64,000 nt of DNA from Bacillota bacterium (GTDB lineage Bacteria; Bacillota; Clostridia; Lachnospirales; Anaerotignaceae). A program made the position numbers and the translations under genes. The notes below the pieces were generated by a model. The model was not told the origin of the DNA. It saw only the letters and a program-made list of their open reading frames with translations, and ran no database searches. The stretch's first letter is position 1. Every line of letters starts with the position of its first letter. The stretch is from NCBI GenBank assembly GCA_019422105.1, contig JAHZDZ010000011.1:1-64000 (forward strand), given 5' to 3'. Below, piece after piece: positions 1 to 8,696 of the stretch.

Positions 1-82
1 CGCAAATAGTCTGCACCCGAAACAATCTCTTGCAAGCGAGCATGCAGTATTGTTTCTGTGCAGCCTGCTTTCTCCGCTTTTA

Positions 83-91
83 TGGTATAAT
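83..91 (+). promoter_or_regulatory. Extended -10 promoter for the glycosyltransferase pair
   Basis: An extended -10 element, TGGTATAAT, lies about 40 bases before the first start codon. No convincing -35 is seen, which is usual for extended -10 promoters. Bases 1-82 hold no gene; they contain an imperfect AAACAAT/ATTGTTT inverted repeat (about 20-55) that could be the tail of an upstream terminator. Confidence 0.5.
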
Positions 92-132
92 AAAAAATAT
101 CTGATTGACACATGTATGAAGGAGGGCAGAAT

Positions 133-1230
133 ATGAATATTGTGATAGATGGTTTGTCCATAGAAAATGAACGAGCGGGCATTGGTCAATACGGCTACAG
201 TCTCATCAATGAACTGAGCCAAAACAGGGATTTTGGCTATGGCTTTGTTTTGCAGGAGAAAATAGCGGAGGACTTCAATGATTCTATTGTCTATCAGAAC
301 TTTAAGTCAGTGCGGGAGCGGATTATGGCGGAGCAGATTGCGCTGCCGGAGATTTACGAGGATTTTGATCTGGTTCATTTTATTGACTACAGCAGCCCTT
401 TGCTGCCAATAGAAACACCATTTATTATAACCATTCACGACCTTGCCTTCTATAAATATCCTGACACTTTTACAAAAAAAAGTCTATGGCTGAGAAAGGT
501 TCTTCTGCCTTTATCCATAAAAAGAGCAAGGGCAATTATCGCTATGTCTGAAAATACCAAAAAGGATATTTTACAGTATTTTCCCGAGGCAAAGGGCAAG
601 GTGCACGTTATTTATCAGGGGGGACGGAGGCTTGAGCGGATGGAGGATAAGGCCGCTGGCAGCCAGACGTTAAAGAAATACGGCATTGAGGGTGACTATA
701 TTTTGGGGCTTGGCACGATTGAGCCGAGAAAGAACCTGAAAAGACTTATACTGGCCTTTAAGCATATACGGGAGAAGTACCCACATTTAAAGCTGGTATT
801 GGCGGGAAAAAAGGGATGGATGACAGACAGCTTTTATTCTTTTGTGAAAAAAAGCGGCATAGAGAATAGTATTGTCCTGGCCGGGTATGTAGAGCAGGAG
901 GATATTGCGGCATTATACAGCAGGGCGACACTTTTTGTTTACCCTAGCCTTTATGAGGGCTTTGGCCTGCCGCCTCTTGAGGCTATGCGCTGCGGCGTTC
1001 CCGTTGTGGTAAGTGATAATTCATCCCTGCCTGAGGTAGTGGGGAATGCAGGCGTTTATGTTGACGCTATGAGCGTTAAAAGCATCGTAAAGGGCATGGA
1101 CAGAGTGCTCAGAGACCCGAAAAAACAGATGGAAATGATTGCAGAGGGATACAGGCAGGAAAAGAAATTCAGCTGGGATGATACGGTGGATAAAACTGTT
1201 CAGCTATATAAAAAAATACTAGAGGGATAA
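133..1230 (+). CDS. Glycosyltransferase family 4 (GT-B fold)
   Basis: This is a 365-residue retaining glycosyltransferase of the GT4 type, predicted to transfer a sugar from an activated nucleotide donor during surface polysaccharide assembly at the cytoplasmic membrane face. The N-terminal Rossmann half begins MNIVIDGLSIEN and has the glycine-rich acceptor-side loop AGIGQYGYSL. The C-terminal half has the donor-binding stretch GLGTIEPRKNL and the E-x7-E motif in EGFGLPPLEAM. I chose the ATG at 133 rather than one at 112 because GAAGGAGG sits seven bases before it. It runs almost directly into a second GT4 gene, so the two probably act on the same glycan. Donor and acceptor cannot be read from sequence. 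Confidence 0.88.
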   Translation: MNIVIDGLSIENERAGIGQYGYSLINELSQNRDFGYGFVLQEKIAEDFNDSIVYQNFKSVRERIMAEQIALPEIYEDFDLVHFIDYSSPLLPIETPFIITIHDLAFYKYPDTFTKKSLWLRKVLLPLSIKRARAIIAMSENTKKDILQYFPEAKGKVHVIYQGGRRLERMEDKAAGSQTLKKYGIEGDYILGLGTIEPRKNLKRLILAFKHIREKYPHLKLVLAGKKGWMTDSFYSFVKKSGIENSIVLAGYVEQEDIAALYSRATLFVYPSLYEGFGLPPLEAMRCGVPVVVSDNSSLPEVVGNAGVYVDAMSVKSIVKGMDRVLRDPKKQMEMIAEGYRQEKKFSWDDTVDKTVQLYKKILEG

Positions 1231-1232
1231 GA

Positions 1233-2339
1233 GTGAAGGAAATGAAGGTAGCAATCGTTCATGATTGGTTGACAAATTTTGGCGGTGCGGAAAGAGTTGT
1301 ATTGATGCTTCATGATATTTTCCCCGATGCGCCCATCTATACAACGGTTTATGATAATAAGAATATGAAGTCCTATTTTGGAGGTATGGATGTCAGAACC
1401 TCCTTTTTACAGAAGCTGCCGGGAGGTGTAAAGCATTATAAGGCTTTTTTGCCTTTTATGCCGGCTGCCTTTGAGGATTTTGACCTGAAGGAATATGATT
1501 TAGTGATAAGCTCTTCCTCCAGCTGTGCCAAGGGCGTGCGGATCGGAGGGGATACAATGCATATCTGTTACTGTCACACGCCCATGCGGTATGCCTGGGA
1601 TATGTACAATGAGTATGTGGGAGCAAGAAAGCTTTGGAAAAGAGTGCCCATTGCTCTTTTCATGAATTATATCAGACTTTGGGACAGAGTATCATCAGAT
1701 AGGGTTGACTACTTTCTGGCTAATTCCGCCTATGTGGCAAAACGGATACAAAAGCAGTATCATAAGAAAGCAAAGGTAATCTATCCCGGCGTTAACACAG
1801 ACTATTATCAATATAACCCAAGGGTGAAACGGGAGGATTTCTATCTGGTTGTCTCCCGTCTGGTGCCCTATAAAAAAGTGGATTTGGCTGTGAGAACTTT
1901 TAACGAGCTGGGAAAAAAGCTGGTTATTATAGGCGGCGGCCCGGAGGAAAGGAAGCTTCGCCAAATGGCGGGAGCGAATATTGTCTTTTTAGGAAAATGC
2001 ACAGATAAAACCATCAGACAGTATTATCAGAGGGCCAGGGCGCTTATTTTCAGTGCTGATGAGGATTTTGGCATTGTTCCTGTGGAGGCGCAGAGCTGTG
2101 GACTGCCAGTGATTGCGTATAAAAAAGGCGGCGTTCTGGAAACGGTGGCTGACGGGCAAACCGGCATTTTTTACGGGAAACAGACAACGGATTCCCTGAA
2201 GAGGGCTGTCTTAAAAATGGAGCAGGACTTTAGCTGTTTTGAGCCGGAGAAACTGAGAGAGCATGCACTTAAGTTCAGCAAGGAACGTTTTTGCAAAGAG
2301 ATAGCTGCGTTTATTGAAGAAAAGGTGAAGAACAGATAA
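1233..2339 (+). CDS. Glycosyltransferase family 4, WbaZ-like
   Basis: This second GT4 glycosyltransferase (368 residues) starts two bases after the previous stop, so the two are co-transcribed. It opens with the family signature VAIVHDWLTNFGGAERV and carries the C-terminal donor-site motif DEDFGIVPVEAQSCG, in which two glutamates flank the phosphate-binding loop. The shape resembles mannosyltransferases such as WbaZ of O-antigen or capsule loci, but the specificity is inferred. The start could be the GTG at 1233, preceded by AGAGGG at 1221, or the ATG at 1242; GTG has the better spacing. No polymerase or flippase lies nearby in the window, so the full polysaccharide locus would extend upstream. 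Confidence 0.85.
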   Translation: MKEMKVAIVHDWLTNFGGAERVVLMLHDIFPDAPIYTTVYDNKNMKSYFGGMDVRTSFLQKLPGGVKHYKAFLPFMPAAFEDFDLKEYDLVISSSSSCAKGVRIGGDTMHICYCHTPMRYAWDMYNEYVGARKLWKRVPIALFMNYIRLWDRVSSDRVDYFLANSAYVAKRIQKQYHKKAKVIYPGVNTDYYQYNPRVKREDFYLVVSRLVPYKKVDLAVRTFNELGKKLVIIGGGPEERKLRQMAGANIVFLGKCTDKTIRQYYQRARALIFSADEDFGIVPVEAQSCGLPVIAYKKGGVLETVADGQTGIFYGKQTTDSLKRAVLKMEQDFSCFEPEKLREHALKFSKERFCKEIAAFIEEKVKNR

Positions 2340-2441
2340 GAGCAGGTTTGGGGATTGCATATCTATGTACTTTTCTATACAGAATGGGGCATAGGAGCTT
2401 TGCATTGTTTCAAAGACAAATCGTTTTTTAAGCAGCTGAAC

Positions 2442-2484
2442 AAAAAAGCGCTGTTTCCTTTTCAGGAAAACAGCGCTTTATTTT
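2442..2484. terminator. Bidirectional terminator between glycosyltransferase and rpsT
   Basis: A hairpin with arms AAAGCGCTGTTTCC and GGAAAACAGCGCTTT is flanked by A-rich sequence on the left and T-rich sequence on the right. It can therefore terminate the convergent glycosyltransferase and rpsT transcripts. Confidence 0.8.
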
Positions 2485-2496
2485 ATGGGTTGTTGA

Positions 2497-2757
2497 TTAC
2501 AGAGCGTTGACCATTTTTGTCAAATGGGATTTCTTCCTTGCAGCAGTGTTTTTGTGATAAATGCCTTTAACGTATGCTCTGTCAATAGCGGAAAGCGCGC
2601 CTGCCAAAGCTGTCTGAGCTGCTTCCTTATTACCCTCGTTTGCTGCAATAACAACTTTTTTCATAGCTGTCTTGGTTGCGGATTTAATCATTTTATTCCT
2701 TAATGTCTTTTTGGAAATGACTTTGATTCTCTTTTTTGCTGATTTGATATTTGCCAA
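2497..2757 (-). CDS. rpsT: 30S ribosomal protein S20
   Basis: An 86-residue, highly basic protein of the size and composition of ribosomal protein S20, which binds 16S rRNA in the body of the small subunit. The N-terminal MANIKSAKKRIKVISKK and the run of lysine/alanine-rich helices are diagnostic. The start codon is preceded by GGAGGAACCACA on the minus strand. It stands alone here and faces the gpr gene divergently, an arrangement also found in other Clostridia. Nothing unusual is seen. Confidence 0.97.
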   Translation of the reverse strand: MANIKSAKKRIKVISKKTLRNKMIKSATKTAMKKVVIAANEGNKEAAQTALAGALSAIDRAYVKGIYHKNTAARKKSHLTKMVNAL

Positions 2758-3019
2758 TTGTGGTTCCTCCTAATCGATTCGTAAATACTTTTTTATAAAT
2801 TGGATATTTGGGGAATATCGCTTTTCCTTTTAACCGCCTTTAGACACGGTTCCCTGCGTCCATGCAGACACACAGGGCAACGGTTAAATCAACACCATAT
2901 ATTGTACTAAATGATTCTGTAGAAGTCAACGAATATATGAAAAGATTTTGGTAAAAATAAATTTGGTTGATTTGATTGAAAACGTTATCTCTATTATATC
3001 CAGTTTCAGGAGGAAAGCA

Positions 3020-4075
3020 ATGAAAAAAAATAAAAATAATGCAGTGAATCAGAATGAACATACAGATAAAGCTGCTGTAGATAAAAAGGATATACCATGG
3101 AATTTCAGCGTCAGGACAGACCTGGCCATTGAGCAGAGAGAGCTTTTGGAGGAAAAGGAGGACGAGAGTCTTGACGGCATTGAGGTCACGAACGAGGAAA
3201 TGGAGGATATTTTTATTACCCATGTAAAAATACTGGATGAAAGGGGAAGCAGGGCCATGGGGAAACCTGTTGGAAACTATATCACTATTGAAGCGGATAA
3301 GCTGAAGGAAAATGATATCAAGTGCCACGAGAAAATTATGGGGATACTCTCTAAAAATATAGCAAGGCTTGCAAAGGTCAATGAAAAAAGCACTATTCTT
3401 GTAGTTGGCCTGGGAAATTGGAATATTACGCCGGATGCCCTGGGGCCGAAGGTTATATCCAAAATATTGGTTACAAGGCATCTTCTTGACAGCCTTCCCG
3501 AGGAGATTGATGAGTCTGTCAGAGCGGTTGCCGCTGTTTCACCTGGTGTAATGGGCATTACGGGTATTGAAACAGGAGAAATTATACAGGGTATTGTTGA
3601 AAAGCTGAAACCGGATTTAGTCATTGCCATAGATGCCCTGGCAGCAAGAAGGTTCAGCCGTATCAATGCCACCATACAAATGTCCGATACGGGAGTAAGC
3701 CCGGGAGCCGGGGTTGGCAACAAGAGAATGGCGCTGAATGAGAAAACTCTGGGCGTTCCGGTTATCGCTTTGGGCGTTCCCACTGTAGTGGATGCCGCTA
3801 CTTTAATCAATGACACGATGGACAGAATGCTGGCACAGATGATTGAGCAGACCCAGGAGGGATCGGAATTCTATAAGATGCTGAAAAATCTGGACAGTGA
3901 TGAAAAGTATCAGCTTATCATAGAGATTTTAAATCCTTATGTGGGAAATATGTTCGTGACACCAAAGGAAGTGGACGCAGTTGTGGACAGGCTGGCCAAT
4001 ATTATTGCCAATTCCATTAATGTGGCGTTGCATCCGGGAATTACAATGGAGGACATCAACCGATATACCTATTAA
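3020..4075 (+). CDS. gpr: Spore germination endopeptidase GPR
   Basis: GPR is an aspartic-like endopeptidase (family A25) made as a zymogen in the developing spore; it degrades small acid-soluble proteins after germination. The 351-residue protein has the typical sequence VVGLGNWNITPDALGPKV and, later, AIDALAARRFSRINATIQ, both hallmark GPR regions. The N-terminal propeptide contains RTDLAIE near residues 32-38. This resembles the self-cleavage site, which in turn mimics the protein substrate. The ATG at 3020 has AGGAGG at 3008; an upstream in-frame start at 2948 lacks one. The gene shows the host sporulates. No clear sigma-G promoter could be picked out by eye. Confidence 0.96.
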   Translation: MKKNKNNAVNQNEHTDKAAVDKKDIPWNFSVRTDLAIEQRELLEEKEDESLDGIEVTNEEMEDIFITHVKILDERGSRAMGKPVGNYITIEADKLKENDIKCHEKIMGILSKNIARLAKVNEKSTILVVGLGNWNITPDALGPKVISKILVTRHLLDSLPEEIDESVRAVAAVSPGVMGITGIETGEIIQGIVEKLKPDLVIAIDALAARRFSRINATIQMSDTGVSPGAGVGNKRMALNEKTLGVPVIALGVPTVVDAATLINDTMDRMLAQMIEQTQEGSEFYKMLKNLDSDEKYQLIIEILNPYVGNMFVTPKEVDAVVDRLANIIANSINVALHPGITMEDINRYTY

Positions 4076-4109
4076 GTAAAAGCGTATTTAGTGAAGAAGC
4101 CAGTGCAAA

Positions 4110-4141
4110 AACAGGCAGGGCTTTTAAAAGCTTTTCCTGTT
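4110..4141 (+). terminator. Possible gpr terminator
   Basis: AACAGG and CCTGTT arms enclose an inner AT-rich palindrome, GCTTTTAAAAGC. The T-tract is weak, so this is a tentative terminator. The 368-base gap 4076-4443 contains this hairpin, a stronger terminator at 4290 and a promoter at 4372, and no gene. Confidence 0.4.
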
Positions 4142-4289
4142 ATAATTTGAGTGCCGTTTTTTCCGTGTTGATTAATGCAATACCCCCTGGCCCATAACGA
4201 TAAACTGTGCTGTTATTATAAAATCAAGTCATTTGAAAGAATTGCAGAGGCTCCGAAGACAGAGAAACCGAATTTTTTACAAGTCCGCT

Positions 4290-4317
4290 GCCGGTATTTA
4301 TGCCGGCATTTTTTTAT
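4290..4317 (+). terminator. Rho-independent terminator
   Basis: A GCCGG/CCGGC stem with an eight-base loop is followed directly by ATTTTTTTAT. It probably ends any transcription reading through from gpr. Confidence 0.75.
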
Positions 4318-4371
4318 GCCGTTTCAGAGAACAAACCCATATTTTGTGCCTTTTTCGAAGTTCTTCTTTTG

Positions 4372-4400
4372 TTGCAATCGGGGGAATAAGGTATTATAAT
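4372..4400 (+). promoter_or_regulatory. Sigma-A promoter
   Basis: TTGCAA and TATAAT are separated by 17 bases and lie 44 bases before the start of the next gene. Confidence 0.65.
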
Positions 4401-4443
4401 AAACATAATTGTATTTTAATCACTATGTATGGGAGCAGCGGCT

Positions 4444-4863
4444 ATGGATGAGACAGTAATTGTAATTATGTTGAGGGATAAAGAAACCGGCTTTTTGGAT
4501 AAGGAGCTGGGATGCTATAAAATTGAAAACGAGAATTTGATTTACAATACCTATGCACAGGAGGAAAATGACACTTATGTTGTTTATCTGAAGCTGACTT
4601 GTGACAGGGAATTGGAGGATTGGGAGTTTGAAGCCGTGTATGATTATTACGATACGGAAACAATTCTTCCTTTTGTTACGTCTATTCAGGAGGATCAGGA
4701 CTGCTATAACCCTACCTGGATTGTAACAATAAATTTTGAAGAATCTGTGGAGGGAATGGAAGAAAAAATCGGACGTCTGCTTTTGGCGCATAAGAAGGAG
4801 CTTTGCTCTGTATATGAGGCCATTGCGGATAAAAGGGATGATTATATCAACAATGAAGAATAA
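4444..4863 (+). CDS. Uncharacterised clostridial protein (possibly DUF6762)
   Basis: This 139-residue acidic, soluble protein has no signal peptide or membrane segment. It resembles a small conserved family of Clostridia that I recall as DUF6762; that assignment is from memory. Recognisable stretches are DKETGFLDKELGCY, ELEDWEFEAVYDYYDTE and QDCYNPTWIV. No catalytic motif is evident. I start it at the ATG at 4444 because GGGAG lies eight bases upstream, rather than at 4429. Its 3' end overlaps the next gene by 11 bases, implying translational coupling with a membrane-anchored partner. Function unknown. Confidence 0.7.
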   Translation: MDETVIVIMLRDKETGFLDKELGCYKIENENLIYNTYAQEENDTYVVYLKLTCDRELEDWEFEAVYDYYDTETILPFVTSIQEDQDCYNPTWIVTINFEESVEGMEEKIGRLLLAHKKELCSVYEAIADKRDDYINNEE

Positions 4864-6205
4864 TTGGAAAAAATATACGATAGGCGCTGTTGCGGCGGTA
4901 TTCTGTGCCGGCGGTATTTATTATACTGCCAATAGGAGTGCGGATACGGATAAAGATGATATTCAGACCAATTTTGAAGATGGTGAAAAAGAAAATTCAC
5001 AGTTGGAAGGTGAAAAAAAGGAGTATGATAAGACAGAAGCCATAGACAATACTTCTCAGGAGAAAAGGGAGGAAAGACCTGAGGAGGAGGCTGGTAAGGA
5101 AAAAAATCAAACTGAAAGCGGCAAGCCTCTGAATCCCCCTGTTTTTGCGCCGGAGGAGGAAAAAAATTTCAACAGCGGCATACTTCCTTCAGGGGACAGG
5201 CAGGAGGGCATAAAAATTGACGCAGCCAGGGATCCGGCTTTGACTCCCTATTGGGAGCAGGCGGACGCTGTGGCCTCGTCTGCTCACACTTATTATACGG
5301 AAAATTATATGAAAACCAGAATTATCACAAAAAACGGTTATCTCTATAACAAGGCGGCGGACTTTTATGTCAATGTGGATTATCTGTACCAACGCGAGGA
5401 TCTGGAGACAAAATACAGATATGCTGACGCTAAGGTACTGTTGGTATACGGAAGTGATATGAGCCAGTATGAGGAGCTTAAAATTGGGGAGAGAGATATG
5501 GATTTGACGGCTTTTGCCGCTTTAAAGCATCCTACAGAGGATAAATATTTGATTGCCTCCTCCAATGGAAGCGGCGGTGTTCTGCCGGGTGACAAATACA
5601 GGTCACTGTTGGGCAAATATTCTCAAAACCATGGGACAATACGCAGGCTATACGCAAGCTCGCCGGAATATGAGAGAATCATTAATTTTATACGTCTCTA
5701 TGATGGGAATTATGACAAATATTTTGTCAGAAGCGTAGTTGCTGATGATAAATACGCTATGGTTACCCTTTCAGACCAGAAAAATTCATCGGACTTGAAG
5801 CAGTACATACTGGTAAATGACAACAATTTCTGGGAGGTTGTGATGGAGGGAATAGCGGATGAGCCAAGACCCATTATCGCAGTCAATAAAAAGCTTCCTG
5901 ACTTTAATCTGAATATGCTTCCCAAATACTGTATTTATGATTACCGAAATTCTATTATGAATTCCTTCGGAGAAGTTGTACAGCTTATGGTGTCAAATAA
6001 TTATATCGGTTCCCTTGGTGACATTTATTATATAGCAGGCGCAGAGGATTATTGCTATGCCGTAACCGTTACAGGAGTAAAGTATCTGGGAAGGCTGACA
6101 GATGGAAGCTGGCAGCTTCAAAGAGTGGATTCCTCCTATGAAGCGCAGACAAAAATGACGGCGGACAACAGTGCGGCGCCTACCTTTATTCTGTTGGATG
6201 ATTAG
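4853..6205 (+). CDS. Membrane-anchored extracytoplasmic protein of unknown function
   Basis: The 450-residue product begins with a lysine-rich stretch and one hydrophobic helix (about residues 9-26, IGAVAAVFCAGGIYYTA), giving a signal-anchor topology. A long, charged, low-complexity linker rich in Glu and Lys follows (about residues 30-100). The C-terminal domain of about 330 residues has tyrosine-rich, beta-strand-like sequence (SSAHTYYTENYMKTRI, YDGNYDKYFVRSVV) and should lie outside the cell. I do not recognise this domain. An alternative start at 4838 adds five residues. It overlaps the preceding gene and is followed ten bases later by an OGG1-like glycosylase, so co-transcription is likely but a functional link is not obvious. 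Confidence 0.65.
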   Translation: MKNNWKKYTIGAVAAVFCAGGIYYTANRSADTDKDDIQTNFEDGEKENSQLEGEKKEYDKTEAIDNTSQEKREERPEEEAGKEKNQTESGKPLNPPVFAPEEEKNFNSGILPSGDRQEGIKIDAARDPALTPYWEQADAVASSAHTYYTENYMKTRIITKNGYLYNKAADFYVNVDYLYQREDLETKYRYADAKVLLVYGSDMSQYEELKIGERDMDLTAFAALKHPTEDKYLIASSNGSGGVLPGDKYRSLLGKYSQNHGTIRRLYASSPEYERIINFIRLYDGNYDKYFVRSVVADDKYAMVTLSDQKNSSDLKQYILVNDNNFWEVVMEGIADEPRPIIAVNKKLPDFNLNMLPKYCIYDYRNSIMNSFGEVVQLMVSNNYIGSLGDIYYIAGAEDYCYAVTVTGVKYLGRLTDGSWQLQRVDSSYEAQTKMTADNSAAPTFILLDD

Positions 6206-6215
6206 GGGGAGGGCT

Positions 6216-7094
6216 ATGAAGTACAGTGTTGAAGGGAACAGCATTATATTGAGGGAATGTGACAGCTTCTGTATTTCCGATACATTGGAGTGCGGACAAT
6301 GCTTTCGTTATGAAAGGCTTGGAGAGGAAGATTACAGGCTGGCTGCCTTTGGAAGAATGATCAGGCTGAAAAGAGAACATGACAGTATTGTTTTCTATCG
6401 GGTTTCTGAAAAGGATTTCCGGGAAATTTGGATACCCTATTTTGATTTGGACAGAGACTACGGAAAAATGAAGGCATATCTGTCCAATGCGGACAGTATT
6501 CTCGCGGAGGCGATCGGGTTTGCGCCGGGAATTCGGGTGCTGCGGCAGGACTTTTTTGAATGTCTTTTGACATTCATACTGTCTCAAAACAGCAATATAC
6601 CCAAAATCAAGAGGGCTGTTGAAAACATCAGCAGCCGTTATGGGGAGTACATAGGGGAGGCGGAGGGGAAGCCTTACTATTCTTTTCCTGCTGTGTCCTC
6701 TTTAAAAGATGTAACGGAGGAAGATTTCCGGGAAATGAAGGCGGGTTTCCGCGCAAAATATCTGGTGGATGCAGTGCAAAAAATTGCAAACGGTGATATT
6801 AGTCTGGAGGAGCTGAACAAACTGGATACGGCTGCGGCAAAAGAAAAACTGATGACAATCAAGGGTGTGGGGCCTAAGGTAAGTGATTGTGTACTGCTTT
6901 TTTCTCTGGGCAGGGCAGAGGCGTTTCCCGCTGACGTTTGGGTGAAAAGGGTTATGAGCTATTTTTATTTTCAGAATAAGGATACTCCCCTTAAGGAAAT
7001 ACAAGATAAAGCGAAAAATGGTTTTGGTGAATATGCGGGCTTTGCCCAGCAGTATTTATTTCACTATGCCAGAAGCTTAAAAATAGGCGTTTAA
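6216..7094 (+). CDS. 8-oxoguanine DNA glycosylase/AP lyase (OGG1-like)
   Basis: This base-excision repair enzyme removes oxidised guanine and nicks the abasic site. The 292-residue protein has the OGG N-terminal beta domain (CISDTLECGQCFRYERL), the helical HhH-GPD core (LSQNSNIPKIKRAV), and the hairpin motif IKGVGPKVSDCVLLFSLG. The lysine in GVGPKVSDC corresponds to the Schiff-base lysine of human OGG1, and the aspartate in FPADVWVKRVM to its catalytic Asp. The start at 6216 follows an AGGGGGAGGG ribosome site that overlaps the previous stop. OGG1-type enzymes, rather than MutM, are common in clostridia. Confidence 0.92.
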   Translation: MKYSVEGNSIILRECDSFCISDTLECGQCFRYERLGEEDYRLAAFGRMIRLKREHDSIVFYRVSEKDFREIWIPYFDLDRDYGKMKAYLSNADSILAEAIGFAPGIRVLRQDFFECLLTFILSQNSNIPKIKRAVENISSRYGEYIGEAEGKPYYSFPAVSSLKDVTEEDFREMKAGFRAKYLVDAVQKIANGDISLEELNKLDTAAAKEKLMTIKGVGPKVSDCVLLFSLGRAEAFPADVWVKRVMSYFYFQNKDTPLKEIQDKAKNGFGEYAGFAQQYLFHYARSLKIGV

Positions 7095-7115
7095 ACCGGG
7101 GGAGAGTAAAGAATT

Positions 7116-7838
7116 ATGTTAGGAACGATTGTAAATGCTTTAGCTGTTATACTTGGCGGCGCATTGGGGCTTGTGATTAAAGGCGGCCTGAAAGAAAAGT
7201 ACAAGGATATTATTATGCATGGGTTAGCGGTTTCCGTACTTTTTCTGGGGATGTCTTCCACATTGGGAGGCATGTTTGAGGAAAATGCGGAGCCGTTGCT
7301 ATTTATTGTCAGTCTGATTATCGGCAGTATTGTGGGAACGTGGCTTGATTTGGATCAGAAGCTTCAAAATCTGGGCGACAACATCCAAAGGAGAGTTGGA
7401 GGGAGCAATGTGTCTCAGGGATTTGTGACGGCCAGTCTTGTCTTCTGTGTGGGCAGTATGGCTATATTGGGTTCCCTTGAAAGCGGCATTAAGGGTGATC
7501 ATACGATATTGTTTGTGAAGGCGGTGCTGGACGGCACAACCGCTATTATTTTTGCATCTACCCTGGGGGTTGGCGTTTTGATTTCGGGCGTTGCCATTTT
7601 TGTGTACCAGGGTACTCTGACATTGCTTGCCGGTTATATCCAGCCTTATCTGACGGATGACATGATGCGGGAAATCACCATTATTGGAGGAATGCTTATT
7701 TTTATGATAGGCATTAATCTTTTGGAGTTGAAAAAAATTAAGATTGCAAATATGTTGCCGGCTTTACTTGTGCCGGTTATATACTATACTCCATTTGTAC
7801 AGGCTCTTTTTGAGACGGCAAAGGGATTTATGCAATAA
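7116..7838 (+). CDS. DUF554 family membrane protein (YdfK-like)
   Basis: A 240-residue polytopic membrane protein with about six to seven hydrophobic helices, starting MLGTIVNALAVILGGALGL. The glycine-rich first helix and the internal VCVGSMAILGSLESGIKGDH-like stretch are typical of DUF554 proteins such as B. subtilis YdfK. Members are predicted transporters of unknown substrate. The ATG at 7116 follows GGGGGAGAG. It lies 21 bases after the glycosylase gene and may be read through from it. The function remains unassigned. Confidence 0.85.
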   Translation: MLGTIVNALAVILGGALGLVIKGGLKEKYKDIIMHGLAVSVLFLGMSSTLGGMFEENAEPLLFIVSLIIGSIVGTWLDLDQKLQNLGDNIQRRVGGSNVSQGFVTASLVFCVGSMAILGSLESGIKGDHTILFVKAVLDGTTAIIFASTLGVGVLISGVAIFVYQGTLTLLAGYIQPYLTDDMMREITIIGGMLIFMIGINLLELKKIKIANMLPALLVPVIYYTPFVQALFETAKGFMQ

Positions 7839-8184
7839 GGCGAATAGAAGAAAAAAGCCATCGGATAAAGAAGTGTTAATAGCCCTGATGTATGTCAGCG
7901 GCTGTTTTGCTGTTAGGGAAATACGTTTGATTGCAGCGAAGTTACCTCAAAACCTGCGGTTTTTCGGTACATTTGCTTCGCAAACAGTGTCTTACGCGCC
8001 CTATGCCTTTTACAAGCAAACTTGTATGGCATACTTCCTAAGCGCGCTTTTCTCCGCTTTTTTGTATAAATTTGACACGGAGACGGCCGATATTTTTTAC
8101 ATACAGAATACAGAAAACATATTGACCTGAAAGGGTGCAAGTGTTAGGATTACTATTATTATAATGAAAAAAGGTGTTTTGTCT
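7839..8184. other. Gene-free interval with small hairpins
   Basis: No convincing gene is seen. The stretch holds a small AAAACC-TGC-GGTTTT hairpin (about 7949-7963) that may end DUF554 transcription, and an imperfect TATGCC/GGCATA inverted repeat near 8003-8034. It also has -35-like TTGACA (about 8071) and TTGACC (about 8122) hexamers that could drive the downstream deacylase gene. Confidence 0.4.
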
Positions 8185-8658
8185 ATGGTGAAAACAAACG
8201 CTATGCGGCTTTTGGACGCGGAGGGTATTTCCTACAGAACGGCGGAATATGAATTTGATGAAAATCATATGACGGGAGAATACGCCGCAAAGGAAATCGG
8301 TATGCCGGCGGAAACGGTGTTTAAGACGCTTGTGACAAGGGGGGATAAAAACGGCATCAATGTATTTTGCATTCCTGTTGACTGTGAGCTTGATTTAAAA
8401 AAAGCGGCGTCCGCCAGCGGCAACAAAAAAATAGAAATGATACATGTAAAGGAGCTTTTGGGCTTAACGGGTTATATCAGAGGAGGCTGTTCTCCCATTG
8501 GTATGAAAAAGAAATACCCCACCTGTATAGACGAAACGGCGGTTTTGTTTGATGAGATTGCTGTCAGCGCGGGGCAAAGAGGCTGCCAGATCATCTTAAG
8601 CCCTGTAAATCTGATATCCTATGTGAAAGGGTTGGAAGCGGATTTGGTTAGAGCATAA
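8185..8658 (+). CDS. YbaK/EbsC-type aminoacyl-tRNA deacylase
   Basis: A 157-residue trans-editing domain protein of the YbaK/ProX superfamily, which hydrolyses mischarged tRNAs, typically Cys-tRNA(Pro). Diagnostic features are the conserved lysine region VFKTLVTRGDKNG, the FCIPVDCELDLKKAASASG helix and the glycine motif GYIRGGCSPIGMKKKYPT. I take the ATG at 8185, spaced nine bases from AAGGTG; an in-frame ATG at 8164 would add seven residues. It is probably monocistronic or the first gene before azlCD. Substrate specificity is inferred from the family. Confidence 0.9.
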   Translation: MVKTNAMRLLDAEGISYRTAEYEFDENHMTGEYAAKEIGMPAETVFKTLVTRGDKNGINVFCIPVDCELDLKKAASASGNKKIEMIHVKELLGLTGYIRGGCSPIGMKKKYPTCIDETAVLFDEIAVSAGQRGCQIILSPVNLISYVKGLEADLVRA

Positions 8659-8696
8659 CAATATTTTTAAAGAGAAGAGTTGGGGAGAGAAATAAA

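Noticed and set aside
2840..3481. A 213-codon minus-strand open frame opposite gpr
   Set aside because: It is the shadow of gpr on the other strand, and gpr has clear family motifs.
4175..4451. Two overlapping plus-strand frames of about 72-74 codons
   Set aside because: They run through a terminator and a promoter and have no start signal.
7744..8130. A 128-codon plus-strand open frame overlapping the end of the DUF554 gene
   Set aside because: It is out of frame with DUF554, low in complexity, and lacks a ribosome site.
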